Source: Pseudomonadota bacterium (GTDB lineage Bacteria; Myxococcota_A; Polyangia; Polyangiales; Polyangiaceae). From it: a stretch of DNA of 64,000 bases. The stretch lies in NCBI GenBank assembly GCA_023431345.1, contig JAEYWK010000049.1:56702-120701 (forward strand), read 5' to 3'. The notes under the pieces are model-generated. The model did no database searches and had not been told where the DNA came from. It worked only from the letters and a program-made list of their open reading frames with translations. Of the stretch, positions 35,070 to 43,797 are shown one piece after another (position 1 is the first letter of the stretch; each line of letters starts with the position of its first letter). The position numbers and the translations under genes were made by a program.

Positions 35070-35848
35070 CCCTCGAGTGGCTGTTGCCCATGCTGACGGC
35101 GGCGCTGGTCGGCAGCGTCCACTGCGTCGGCATGTGTGGCGCGCTCGTCGCGGTTGCGACCGACGGCACCAGCGGCTCGAAGCAGCGCCTCGGCGTCTTG
35201 GCCGGCTACCAGCTGGCGCGGCTCGCCAGCTACGTGGTGCTCGGCGTCATCGCCGGCAGCCTAGGTCGCGCGCTCGACCTGGCCGGTCGCGCGGCGGGGC
35301 TAGGCGAGGCCGCGGCGCTGGTGGCAGGTGGCGTGATGTTGGTCGGAGGGCTCGTCGCCATGATGGAGGCCGTGGGTGTCGGTCGTCGCTGGCGCTTGCC
35401 AAAGCCGCGCTTGCTGTCGGCCGCAGCCGTGCAGTGGCTGGGTCAGGCTCGCCGCCGGGGTCCGCTGGCACGCGCCCTGCTGCTCGGCTCCGCGTCGGGT
35501 CTTCTCCCGTGCGGATTCTTGTACGCCTTCGCGCTCGCCGCCGCCGCGACGGCCAGCCCGCTCGGCGGAGCGCTGGTGATGGCAGCGCTGTGGCTCGGCA
35601 GCGCCCCGGCCCTGCTCGGCTTTGGCCTGCTCATCGGGAGCGTGCTGTCGCGCGTGAAGCGCTACGTTCCGTTGCTCTCGGCCGCGGCTATCTTCGGCAT
35701 GGGCGTCATCACGCTCAACGCCCGCGTCAATCTGCCTGCTTTCGCGTTGGCGGGTGCCATGAGGGCCGGGGCCGGCGCTTCCGTGCCCGCCAAGCCCGCA
35801 TCGACCATGCCGGCTGACTGTCCATTTCATGGAGCCCACGCGCCATGA
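35066..35848 (+). CDS. TauE/SafE-like membrane protein of the cco cluster
   Basis: 260 residues with about six helices. The start VGSVHCVGMCGALVA is the hallmark of the sulfite-exporter-TauE/SafE-like (DsbD-related) proteins often found between ccoH and ccoI. A second half-repeat contains SGLLPCGFLYAFAL. The C-terminal tail holds a Cys/His pair (ADCPFHGAHAP) that could bind metal. The role is probably in copper handling or redox during oxidase assembly (inferred from position). It overlaps both neighbours by 4 nt. Confidence 0.82.
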   Translation: MTLEWLLPMLTAALVGSVHCVGMCGALVAVATDGTSGSKQRLGVLAGYQLARLASYVVLGVIAGSLGRALDLAGRAAGLGEAAALVAGGVMLVGGLVAMMEAVGVGRRWRLPKPRLLSAAAVQWLGQARRRGPLARALLLGSASGLLPCGFLYAFALAAAATASPLGGALVMAALWLGSAPALLGFGLLIGSVLSRVKRYVPLLSAAAIFGMGVITLNARVNLPAFALAGAMRAGAGASVPAKPASTMPADCPFHGAHAP

Positions 35849-38298
35849 CCAATCTGGCTTTGGCTGCCCGAGCAGGGGCCGATGACGCGGCAGCGGCGGT
35901 CGTATGCGCCCACTGCGGCTCCCCCGTCCCGCGGGAATTGCATGTCCCGTCGGGGCCTGCGTTTTGCTGCTCCGGCTGCCAGACCGTCCACCGCATCGTG
36001 CACGCGGCCGGGCTCGACGGCTACTACGGCCAGCGTGACCGCCCGCAGCCGCCGGTACGGGAGCGGCCAAGCAGGCGCTACGAAGAGCTCGACGACTCTC
36101 GCTTCCAGGCCCAGCACTGCCAGACGCAGCCAGACGGCTCGCAGGCGGTCGAGCTGATGCTCGAGGGACTGCACTGCTCGGCATGCGTGTGGCTCGTCGA
36201 GCGGCTGGGGCGCGTCGTGCCGGGCGTGTTGCAAGCGCGCGTCGATCTTTCGCGCAACGTCGTCAGCCTGAGCTGGGCCCCGGAGCGCGCCCGTCTCAGC
36301 CAAATCGCCCGCGGCCTCGCGTCGCTGGGCTACCCCGCGCACCCGCTCGGCGCCTCGCTCGCCGCACGCAATCGCGAGCGAGATCGCGCGCTGCTCCTGC
36401 GGCTGGGCGTCGCGGGCGCGGCGGCCGGTAACGTCATGCTGCTGGCGTTCGCGCTGTACAGCGGCGCCTTCACGGGCATGGAGGCGGCGTACCAGTCCCT
36501 GTTTCGCTGGGTCAGCCTCGCGATCGCGACCCCGACCGTGTTTTGGGCGGGAAGCGTGTTCTTGCGCGGTGGCTGGGCGTCGCTCCGAACGCGCACGCCG
36601 CACATGGACCTACCGGTCAGCGTCGGCATCGTGGCCGGCTACGTGGGCGGAGCGCTCAACACTGTCACGGGGCGCGGTGAGATCTACTTCGATTCCCTGT
36701 GCACGTTGATCTTCTTGCTGCTCGTCGGCCGCTACTTGCAGCAGAGCCACCACCGACGCTCGACGCAGCAGAGCGAGCTCATGCTGGCTCTCGCTCCTCA
36801 GCGCGCGCGGATCGTCGAAGGCGACTCGGAGCGGGACGTGCCGCTCGACGGCGTCGGCGTCGGCGCGACCGTTCGTGTCGCGGCCGGCGAGCGCGTCCCC
36901 GTCGACGGCCTCGTCACGCGTGGGCGCGGCAGCATCGACGTCAGCCTGCTCACCGGCGAGCCGATGCCCGTGGAGGTGAGCTCGACCGAGCGCGTCTACG
37001 CCGGCACCCGCGTCGACACTGGCGAGCTGTGGCTGCGCTGCGAGGCCGTGGGCGCAGACACGCGCCTCGGCCGGCTCATGGCTCGCGTGGAAGCCACGCA
37101 GCGCGAGCGGGCTCCCATCGTGCGCCTCGCCGACCGCGTCGCTGGCCACTTCGTGGTCGGGATCTTGTTCGTGGCTGGCCTCACTTTCTTGGGTTGGATG
37201 AGCTGGGGCACCAAGCAAGCCCTCGACCATACGGTGGCGCTCCTCGTCGTGACGTGTCCGTGTGCGCTGGGCATGGCCACTCCGCTCGCCGTCAGCGTGG
37301 CGCTCGGCCGCGCCGCGAAGGTCGGGTTGCTGTTCAAAGGCGGCGAGTTCATGGAGGAGCTGGCAAAGCCGGGGGTGATGATCTTCGACAAGACGGGTAC
37401 CCTGACCGAAGGCCAGCCGGAGCTGCTGTCGTGGACGGGCGACGTCGCTTGGCAAGCGCCTCTTCGCGCGATGGAGCAGAGCGGCTCACACCCGCTCGCC
37501 CGCTCGGTGCAGCGAGCCTTCCCCGAGAACGCGCTCCGGGTGGAGGAGCTAGAGCAGCTACCGGGCGGAGGACTCTCGGCTCGCGTCGAGGGGGCGCACG
37601 TGCTCGTCGGCGCCCCCGCGCTGGTGCGCGCCGAGCTGGGCAGCTTGCCGGCTTGGGTCGAGAGCTGGGTCGACACCCACGCCAAAGCGGGTCGAACTCC
37701 GGTCGTGCTCGCCGCGAGCGGCGCGGTCAAGGCCGTGCTCGCCTTCGGCGATCGCGTGCGACCGGAAGCCGAGGGGGCGCTGCAGCACCTCCGCGCGCAC
37801 GGATTCCGCTTCGAAATCCTCTCCGGAGATCACCCCGGCGTCGTCCGCTCGGTCGCTCGACAGCTGGGCATCGCCGAAACCTCGGCATGGGGGGGGCAGA
37901 CGCCGGAAGCCAAGTTGGAGCACGTCCGCGTGCTGCGGCAGCGCGGGGAGCGGGTGGTGATGGTCGGCGACGGCGTGAACGACGTCGCGGCGCTGGCGGC
38001 CGCGAGCGTCGGCTTCGCGGTCCACGGCGGCGCCGAGACGTGCTTGAAGGCGGCCGACGTCTTCGCGACCCGCTCCGGCCTCCTGCCCGTCGTGGCAGCG
38101 GTTCGCGGCTCCGCGCGGACCCTGGCCGCGATTCGCCGCGGCATCGTCATCTCGCTGACGTACAACGTCGTGGGCATCGCTTTGGCCGCACTAGGTATCT
38201 TGAGTCCGCTGCTGGCGGCGATCATGATGCCGTTGAGCTCGATATCCGTGGTGTCGCTGGCGCTGCGCGCTCGCAGCTTCGAAGGAGAACAGTCGTGA
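35845..38298 (+). CDS. ccoI: Copper-transporting P1B-type ATPase CcoI (FixI)
   Basis: 817 residues. The N-terminal Cys-rich module (CAHCG, FCCSGC) is typical of FixI-type pumps, followed by an HMA-like domain with LHCSAC. The membrane CPC motif (471-473) lies in VTCPCALGMATPLAV. DKTGTLTEG carries the phosphorylated Asp515. SGSHPLARSV is the nucleotide-domain HP motif, and GDGVNDVAAL is the hinge. It exports Cu(I) to the periplasm for cbb3 metallation rather than for copper resistance. It overlaps ccoS by 4 nt. Confidence 0.94.
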   Translation: MTNLALAARAGADDAAAAVVCAHCGSPVPRELHVPSGPAFCCSGCQTVHRIVHAAGLDGYYGQRDRPQPPVRERPSRRYEELDDSRFQAQHCQTQPDGSQAVELMLEGLHCSACVWLVERLGRVVPGVLQARVDLSRNVVSLSWAPERARLSQIARGLASLGYPAHPLGASLAARNRERDRALLLRLGVAGAAAGNVMLLAFALYSGAFTGMEAAYQSLFRWVSLAIATPTVFWAGSVFLRGGWASLRTRTPHMDLPVSVGIVAGYVGGALNTVTGRGEIYFDSLCTLIFLLLVGRYLQQSHHRRSTQQSELMLALAPQRARIVEGDSERDVPLDGVGVGATVRVAAGERVPVDGLVTRGRGSIDVSLLTGEPMPVEVSSTERVYAGTRVDTGELWLRCEAVGADTRLGRLMARVEATQRERAPIVRLADRVAGHFVVGILFVAGLTFLGWMSWGTKQALDHTVALLVVTCPCALGMATPLAVSVALGRAAKVGLLFKGGEFMEELAKPGVMIFDKTGTLTEGQPELLSWTGDVAWQAPLRAMEQSGSHPLARSVQRAFPENALRVEELEQLPGGGLSARVEGAHVLVGAPALVRAELGSLPAWVESWVDTHAKAGRTPVVLAASGAVKAVLAFGDRVRPEAEGALQHLRAHGFRFEILSGDHPGVVRSVARQLGIAETSAWGGQTPEAKLEHVRVLRQRGERVVMVGDGVNDVAALAAASVGFAVHGGAETCLKAADVFATRSGLLPVVAAVRGSARTLAAIRRGIVISLTYNVVGIALAALGILSPLLAAIMMPLSSISVVSLALRARSFEGEQS

Positions 38299-38468
38299 GC
38301 ATCATTTTCTTCATCTTGCCCATCACGCTGCTGCTGTCGCTGGCGGCCGTGGCCGCCTTCGCCTGGGCCACGCGCGGCGGTCAGTTCGATGATTTGCTCA
38401 CGCCGGGCGTGCGCGCGCTTCACGAGCCCGCCCCCCCGCCGCCGCCAGAGCGGAAAGGAGCGCCATGA
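38295..38468 (+). CDS. ccoS: CcoS-type oxidase maturation peptide
   Basis: 57 residues from GTG 38295. One helix (residues ~2-25, IIFFILPITLLLSLAAVAAF) is followed by WATRGGQFDDLLTPG, the CcoS signature in which a Gly-Gln-Phe-Asp-Asp block follows the helix. CcoS is required to insert haem b and copper into CcoN. Its stop overlaps the phosphoketolase ATG by 4 nt, which ties oxidase assembly to the carbon genes that follow. Confidence 0.9.
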   Translation: MSIIFFILPITLLLSLAAVAAFAWATRGGQFDDLLTPGVRALHEPAPPPPPERKGAP

Positions 38469-40819
38469 TGACCGACGAGCTCGCCCAGCTGGACGCCTAC
38501 TTTCGGGCCGCAAACTACCTGACCGTCGGCCAGATTTACCTGCAAGACAACGCGCTGTTGCGAGAGCCGCTCCGCCCCGAGCACATCAAGCCGCGGCTGC
38601 TCGGCCACTGGGGCACGTCACCGGGCTTGAGCCTGCTCTACGTGCACCTGAACCGGAAGATCGTGCAGCACGACTTGAACATGCTGTTTCTCGCCGGGCC
38701 CGGTCACGGCGGTCCGGCCGTCGTGGCCAACGCCTACCTCGAAGGCACCTACTCCGAGATCTACCCGCACATCAGCCGTGATGAAGCGGGCATGTTGCGC
38801 CTGTTTCGACAGTTCTCGACGCCTGGCGGCATTCCGAGCCACGCCGGCCCGGACACGCCCGGCTCGATCCACGAAGGGGGCGAGCTCGGCTACGTGCTGT
38901 CGCATGCGTTCGGAGCCGCCTTCGACCAGCCCGATCTCATCGCGGTCGCGGTCGTGGGTGACGGCGAAGCCGAGACGGGTCCGCTCGAAGGCGGCTGGAA
39001 GGGCATCAGCTTCCTCAATCCCGTGCGCGACGGCGCGGTGCTGCCGGTTCTGCACTTGAATGGCTACAAGATCGCGGGCCCCACCGTGCTCGGGCGCGCG
39101 ACGGACGAAGAGCTCGAGAGCTTGCTCGGGGGGCACGGCTACGACCTGCATGTCGTGAGCGGTCACGAGCCCGCGGAGGTGCACGAGCAGCTCGATCGCA
39201 CGCTCGAGTCCTGCTTGGGCAAGATTCGTGAGATTCAGCAGACCGCGCGCGCCCGGGGCCAGGTCGACCAGCGCCCGCGCTGGCCCGCGATCGCGCTCCG
39301 CACTCCCAAGGGTTGGACGGGGCCGCTCGTGGTGGACGGCAAGCCCGTCGCGGACACGTTTCGCTCCCATCAGGTGCCCGTCGCCCAGGTGCGCAGCAAC
39401 CCGGAGCACCTGCGCATCTTGGAGAACTGGCTGCGCAGCTACCGACCCGAAGAGCTGTTCGACGAGCGCGGGCGCTTGCGTCCGGAGCTCGCGGAGCTCT
39501 CGCCGCGCGGCAAGCGGCGCATGAGCGACAACCCGCTCGCGAATCCGGCGGTCGTCTCGCGGGCGCTGCGCGTCCCCGCGCTCGACGCCTACGCGCTCGA
39601 GGTCGCGCGGCCAGGCCGCGAGCTACACGAGTCGACTCGGCAGCTGGGGCGGCTGCTGCGCGACATCTACCGCGACAATCCCGACAATTTTCGGCTATTT
39701 TGCCCCGACGAGACGAACTCCAACCGCCTGGGCGCCGTGTTCGAGACGGAGGAGCGCTGCCTCGTGGCCCCGACGCTGCCGAGCGACGAGCGTGTGTCGC
39801 CGCGGGGGCGTGTGATGGAGGTCCTGAGCGAGCACAACTGCCAGGGCTGGCTCGAGGGCTACACTTTGACGGGGCGCCACGGGCTGTTCGCGACCTACGA
39901 GGCTTTCGCGCTGATCGTGGCGTCGATGGCGACGCAGCACGCGAAATGGCTAGAAGCCTGCGACTCGCTGCCGTGGCGAGGCTCGGTGCCGTCGTTCAAC
40001 TACCTGCTCACCTCCACCTGCTGGCGCAACGACCACAATGGCTTCAGCCATCAAGGCCCGGGCTTCATGGACACGATCTTGTCCAAGAAAGGCAGCGTGG
40101 CTCGCGTTTACTTGCCGCCCGACGCCAACTGCCTGCTCGCCGTGGCCGACCACTGCTTGCGCACGACCGACTACGTCAACCTGATCATCATCGACAAGCA
40201 GCCGCAGCTGCAGTGGCTGGATCTGGCGGCGGCCCGCGAGCATTGCGCGGCCGGCGCTTCGATTTGGAGCTGGGCTTCTCGCCACGCCGAGCAGCCGCCC
40301 GACGTGGTGCTGGCGTGCGCGGGCGACACCGCGACCCAAGAAACGCTCGCGGCCGTAGCCTGGCTGCGCGAACGCGCGCCCGAGCTCGCGGTCCGGGTCG
40401 TGAACGTGGTCGACTTGATGTCGCTCGCGAGCCCCGACGATCACCCTCACGGCATGGATCCGGCTCGTTTCGAGGCAGTTTTCGATGGCGAGGCGCAGGT
40501 GGTGTTCGCTTTCCACGGCTACGCGGGTGCCGTGCATCAGCTGCTGCACCGCCGGCCCCATCCGGGGCGCTTTCACGTGCGCGGCTACCGTGAAGAGGGC
40601 ACGACCACGACTCCGTTCGACATGGTGGTGCTGAATCAAACCAGCCGCTTTCACTTGGCGATGCTCGCGCTGAAGCACGCGCGGCGGCGCCTTGCGCATG
40701 CCGAGCGCTTGACGCGCGAGTGCCAAGCGGCCCTGGCCCGGCACTCCGAGTACGTCCGAGCCTGCTTCGAGGACTTGCCGGAGGTTCGCGACTTTCGTTG
40801 GCCGGCGGAGGACGCATGA
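38465..40819 (+). CDS. xfp: Phosphoketolase (xylulose-5-P/fructose-6-P)
   Basis: 784 residues, normal for bacterial phosphoketolase. It has NYLTVGQIYLQDN, GHWGTSPGLSLLYVHLNR, the thiamine-diphosphate site VVGDGEAETGPLEGGWKG, FCPDETNSNRLG and GFSHQGPGFMD. It cleaves xylulose-5-P or fructose-6-P with phosphate to acetyl phosphate plus glyceraldehyde-3-P or erythrose-4-P. The next gene, acetate kinase, turns acetyl phosphate into acetate and ATP. ATGA overlaps on both sides place it in the same transcript as the cbb3 genes, an unusual link. Confidence 0.94.
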   Translation: MMTDELAQLDAYFRAANYLTVGQIYLQDNALLREPLRPEHIKPRLLGHWGTSPGLSLLYVHLNRKIVQHDLNMLFLAGPGHGGPAVVANAYLEGTYSEIYPHISRDEAGMLRLFRQFSTPGGIPSHAGPDTPGSIHEGGELGYVLSHAFGAAFDQPDLIAVAVVGDGEAETGPLEGGWKGISFLNPVRDGAVLPVLHLNGYKIAGPTVLGRATDEELESLLGGHGYDLHVVSGHEPAEVHEQLDRTLESCLGKIREIQQTARARGQVDQRPRWPAIALRTPKGWTGPLVVDGKPVADTFRSHQVPVAQVRSNPEHLRILENWLRSYRPEELFDERGRLRPELAELSPRGKRRMSDNPLANPAVVSRALRVPALDAYALEVARPGRELHESTRQLGRLLRDIYRDNPDNFRLFCPDETNSNRLGAVFETEERCLVAPTLPSDERVSPRGRVMEVLSEHNCQGWLEGYTLTGRHGLFATYEAFALIVASMATQHAKWLEACDSLPWRGSVPSFNYLLTSTCWRNDHNGFSHQGPGFMDTILSKKGSVARVYLPPDANCLLAVADHCLRTTDYVNLIIIDKQPQLQWLDLAAAREHCAAGASIWSWASRHAEQPPDVVLACAGDTATQETLAAVAWLRERAPELAVRVVNVVDLMSLASPDDHPHGMDPARFEAVFDGEAQVVFAFHGYAGAVHQLLHRRPHPGRFHVRGYREEGTTTTPFDMVVLNQTSRFHLAMLALKHARRRLAHAERLTRECQAALARHSEYVRACFEDLPEVRDFRWPAEDA

Positions 40820-41940
40820 GCGACGTCGTGCTCGCGCTCAACGCCGGATCATCGAGCCTCAAGCTCGCGGTGTATCGCCGCGAGGGCGAGCGCGAGGTCC
40901 AGCTGCTGGCGGAGAGCGTGAAGGCGGGGGACGGGCAGGACGCGGCGCGGCTCGACGAGGCGCTGCTGCGGGTCCGTGACGCGCTCGGCGCCGCGCCCGA
41001 CATCGTGGGCCACCGCTTGGTGCATGGCGGCGACGACCTGACCGAGCCCACGCTCGTCGACGACGCAGTGATGAAGCAGCTCGAGGGGCTCGCGGCGCTG
41101 GCGCCCTTGCATCTGCCGCCCGCGCTCGGCTTGCTGCGCCTGGCGCGCGAGCGCCTGCCCCGGAGCCGGCACGTAGCCGTGTTCGATACGACCTTCCACC
41201 GCCACTTGCCCGACGTCTCTCGCCGACTTCCGCTACCGAAGAAGCTCCGCGAGCGCGGGCTGCGTCGTTACGGTTTCCATGGGCTCTCGTGCGAGTACGC
41301 GCTCACCCAGCTGGGCCAGACGCCGCCCGCGCGCGTCATCGTCGCGCATTTGGGCAGCGGGGCGAGCCTCACGGCCGTGCGTGACGGGCGCAGCTTCGAT
41401 ACGACGATGGGCCTGACCCCCACGGGGGGCATTCCGATGAGCTCGCGCGCAGGCGATCTGGATCCCGGCGTCATCGTGCACTTGCTGCGGCACGCCTGCT
41501 TGTCGGTGGACGAGGTCGAGCGCCTGCTGAACCACGAATCGGGCCTCAAAGGCCTGTCCGGGAGCGCGGACATGGCCGAGCTGTTGCGGCGCAGCGACGA
41601 AGAAGCGATCCTCGCCGTCGACCTGTTCTGTTACGCCGTGAAGAAGCAGATCGGGGCTTATGCGGCGGCGCTCGGCGGGGTCGACTGCCTCGTGTTCACG
41701 GGCGGCATCGGTGAGCACTCCCCGGAAGTGCGCGCTCGGGCGCTGTCCGGCCTTGCGACGTTCGGCCTCGAGCTCGACACCGCTCGCAACGCGGAGCACG
41801 GCCCCATCATCAGCAGCGCCCAGTCGCGCTGCACGGCTCGCGTGATTCGCTCGAACGAAGCGCTGATGATCGCGCGCCACTGCTGGAGAGCGACGGAGAG
41901 CGCTCACGGCCGGCGTGCCGGCGGCGGGCGGACGGAGTGA
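40816..41940 (+). CDS. ackA: Acetate kinase AckA
   Basis: 374 residues from ATG 40816 (GGAGG just upstream, ATGA overlap with xfp). Family blocks present: LALNAGSSSLKLAVY, VGHRLVHGG, VAVFDTTFH, YGFHGLS, VAHLGSGASLTAV, TTMGLTPTGGIPMSSRAGDLDPG and FTGGIGEHSPEVR. It makes ATP and acetate from acetyl phosphate and ADP. No phosphotransacetylase gene is nearby, so its source of acetyl phosphate here is most likely phosphoketolase. Its last 37 nt overlap the converging DUF1275 gene. Confidence 0.95.
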   Translation: MSDVVLALNAGSSSLKLAVYRREGEREVQLLAESVKAGDGQDAARLDEALLRVRDALGAAPDIVGHRLVHGGDDLTEPTLVDDAVMKQLEGLAALAPLHLPPALGLLRLARERLPRSRHVAVFDTTFHRHLPDVSRRLPLPKKLRERGLRRYGFHGLSCEYALTQLGQTPPARVIVAHLGSGASLTAVRDGRSFDTTMGLTPTGGIPMSSRAGDLDPGVIVHLLRHACLSVDEVERLLNHESGLKGLSGSADMAELLRRSDEEAILAVDLFCYAVKKQIGAYAAALGGVDCLVFTGGIGEHSPEVRARALSGLATFGLELDTARNAEHGPIISSAQSRCTARVIRSNEALMIARHCWRATESAHGRRAGGGRTE

Positions 41941-42725
41941 GCGGGTGAGCCTTGAACGAAGGCAAAGAGACTGGCGAGGCCGACCGCGGCCGCCGGCAAG
42001 CACATCGCCCAACGACTGATACGCGCCGTCATCACGGCTCCGATGGCGGCTCCGATCACGAACGAGACGAAGATCGTCGCCAGCAGCCAGATGCGGTCGG
42101 CCGCGGGCCGCTCGCGTAGCGATGGCGGCCCACTGAGCACGCGCTTCTGATGGAAGCGCAGCCAGCGCGCGGTCTCGATGCCCAGATCCGTGAGCACGCC
42201 GGTGAGGTGGGTCGTGCGAACCACGGCGCCCGAGAGCCGCGTGACGAGGCTGTTTTGCATGCCCATCGCCGCGCACAGGAACAGCGCCTGGGCGTCGAGG
42301 AGCAGCGGGTGAGAGGTGCGCGACAGCCCCGCCACGAACACGAAGGTCAGGAGCAGCCCCGCCTCGACCGCCAGGGCCAGCGCGTAGCGCGCCGGGAGCA
42401 GCGGCGAGTCCTTCTGCTCCAAGAGCAGGCTCGCGGCGACCGCCCCACCGTAGAAGGCGAGCACGAGCCACAGCGCCGCGAACGAGGCCGCAAAGTGCGC
42501 GTTGGCCAGGTCGTTGGCGAAGCGCCCTACGCTGCCCGTCACGTGCGAGGTAAACGACCCGATCATCACGAAGCCACCCGAGTTGACGAAGCCGGCGGTC
42601 GCGGCCAGGTGGGCTGCCAGCAGGGCATTGGCGCGCAGGTCGCGCGCAGGTCCTTCTCGCTTGAACACGGAGGCCCCAGCATACAACGGGAAATCGCGGC
42701 GGTTGGGGCGGCGAAACCGGCGCAT
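41904..42725 (-). CDS. DUF1275 (YoaK-like) membrane protein
   Basis: 273 residues from ATG 42725. Six or more helices and the blocks ATAGFVNSGGFVMIGSFTSHVTGSV, AMGMQNSLVTRLSG and RTTHLTGVLTDLGIE fit DUF1275. Members are inner-membrane proteins of unknown function, possibly transporters. The 3' end overlaps ackA on the opposite strand. It is divergent from the ABC exporter operon, with a ~97-nt gap that must hold both promoters. Confidence 0.87.
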   Translation of the reverse strand: MRRFRRPNRRDFPLYAGASVFKREGPARDLRANALLAAHLAATAGFVNSGGFVMIGSFTSHVTGSVGRFANDLANAHFAASFAALWLVLAFYGGAVAASLLLEQKDSPLLPARYALALAVEAGLLLTFVFVAGLSRTSHPLLLDAQALFLCAAMGMQNSLVTRLSGAVVRTTHLTGVLTDLGIETARWLRFHQKRVLSGPPSLRERPAADRIWLLATIFVSFVIGAAIGAVMTARISRWAMCLPAAAVGLASLFAFVQGSPAHSVRPPPARRP

Positions 42726-42822
42726 TAGCGCGGCGACCCTGCGGCCGAGGGCCGGGCCGCGCGGGTTTGATGGGCTGGGCACCTTGACATCGCGGCGCCG
42801 CGTCCGAGGAATGGGGCCCGCC

Positions 42823-43797
42823 ATGACGTTACCGCTCGCGATCGAAACCCAGGGGCTGCTCAAGACCTTCGGCGAGACGCGCGCGCTTCGCGGCCTCGAT
42901 CTGGCCGTCAAAAGCGGGAGCGTCTACGGCGTGCTGGGGCCCAACGGCGCCGGTAAGACCACGGCGATTCGCGTGCTGTCGACGCTGCTCAAGCCGAGCG
43001 GCGGGCAGGCGAGGGTGCTGGGGCTCGACGTGGCGGCCGACGCGGCCGCGGTGCGACAAAAGGTCAGCCTGACCGGGCAGTTCGCGTCGGTCGATGAAGA
43101 TCTCACCGGGCTCGAGAACCTGATCCTCGTCAGTCGGCTCCTCGGCATGTCTTGGGCCGACTCGCGTCGCCGCGCGGCCGAGCTCTTGGACGTGTTCGAC
43201 CTGAGCGAGGCGGCCAAGCGACAGGTGCGCAACTTCTCGGGCGGTATGCGCCGCCGCATCGACATCGCGGCTAGCCTCGTGACGCGACCGAAGCTGTTGT
43301 TCCTCGATGAGCCCACGACCGGCCTGGACCCGCGCAGCCGCAACCAAGTTTGGGACTTGGTCGGGCAGATCGCGGCGGACGGCACGACGGTGCTGCTCAC
43401 CACGCAATACCTGGAAGAGGCGGATCGCCTCGCCGAGCGCATGGCCGTGGTCGACCAGGGCCGAGTGATCGCGGAGGGCACCAGCCGCGAGCTGAAATCC
43501 TCGGTCGGCGGCAGCGCCCTGCGCGTGCAGCTCGCGGAGCCGTCGCGCCGGGAGGAGGCGCAAGGCTTGATCACCGCCCTGCTCGGCGATGGCATCGTGC
43601 CCAACACCGATCCGACGTCGCTGTCCGTCAAGGTCGCCGACGCGGCTCAAGCTGCCGACGTGCTCAGCGCGCTCTCCAAGGCCAACATTCAACTGACCGA
43701 CTTCTCGCTGGGCTCCCCCAGCCTCGACGACGTCTTCTTCACCCTCACCGGACACGCCGCCGAGAGTTCGGCGTCCGCGAGCGAGCCAAAGCCATGA
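42823..43797 (+). CDS. DrrA-type ABC transporter ATP-binding protein
   Basis: 324 residues; ATG 42823 is preferred, ATG 42811 is possible. Walker A is GPNGAGKTT, the Q-loop region follows, the ABC signature is NFSGGMRRRIDIA, Walker B is LLFLDEPTTGLD, and the switch region is LLTTQYLEEADRLAERMAV. The C-terminal extension (~225-324) with SLDDVFFTLTG is characteristic of the daunorubicin-resistance DrrA group. It forms an exporter with the coupled ABC-2 permease; the substrate (drug, lipid or polysaccharide) is unknown. Confidence 0.92.
   Translation: MTLPLAIETQGLLKTFGETRALRGLDLAVKSGSVYGVLGPNGAGKTTAIRVLSTLLKPSGGQARVLGLDVAADAAAVRQKVSLTGQFASVDEDLTGLENLILVSRLLGMSWADSRRRAAELLDVFDLSEAAKRQVRNFSGGMRRRIDIAASLVTRPKLLFLDEPTTGLDPRSRNQVWDLVGQIAADGTTVLLTTQYLEEADRLAERMAVVDQGRVIAEGTSRELKSSVGGSALRVQLAEPSRREEAQGLITALLGDGIVPNTDPTSLSVKVADAAQAADVLSALSKANIQLTDFSLGSPSLDDVFFTLTGHAAESSASASEPKP

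Noticed and set aside
33625..35169. A 514-codon minus-strand frame over ccoG-ccoH
   Set aside because: Arg/His-rich shadow opposite two well-identified genes.
36699..38468. A 589-codon plus-strand frame inside ccoI
   Set aside because: Out-of-frame Arg/Ala-rich shadow; it only coincides with the ccoS frame at its end, where ccoS has its own GTG start.
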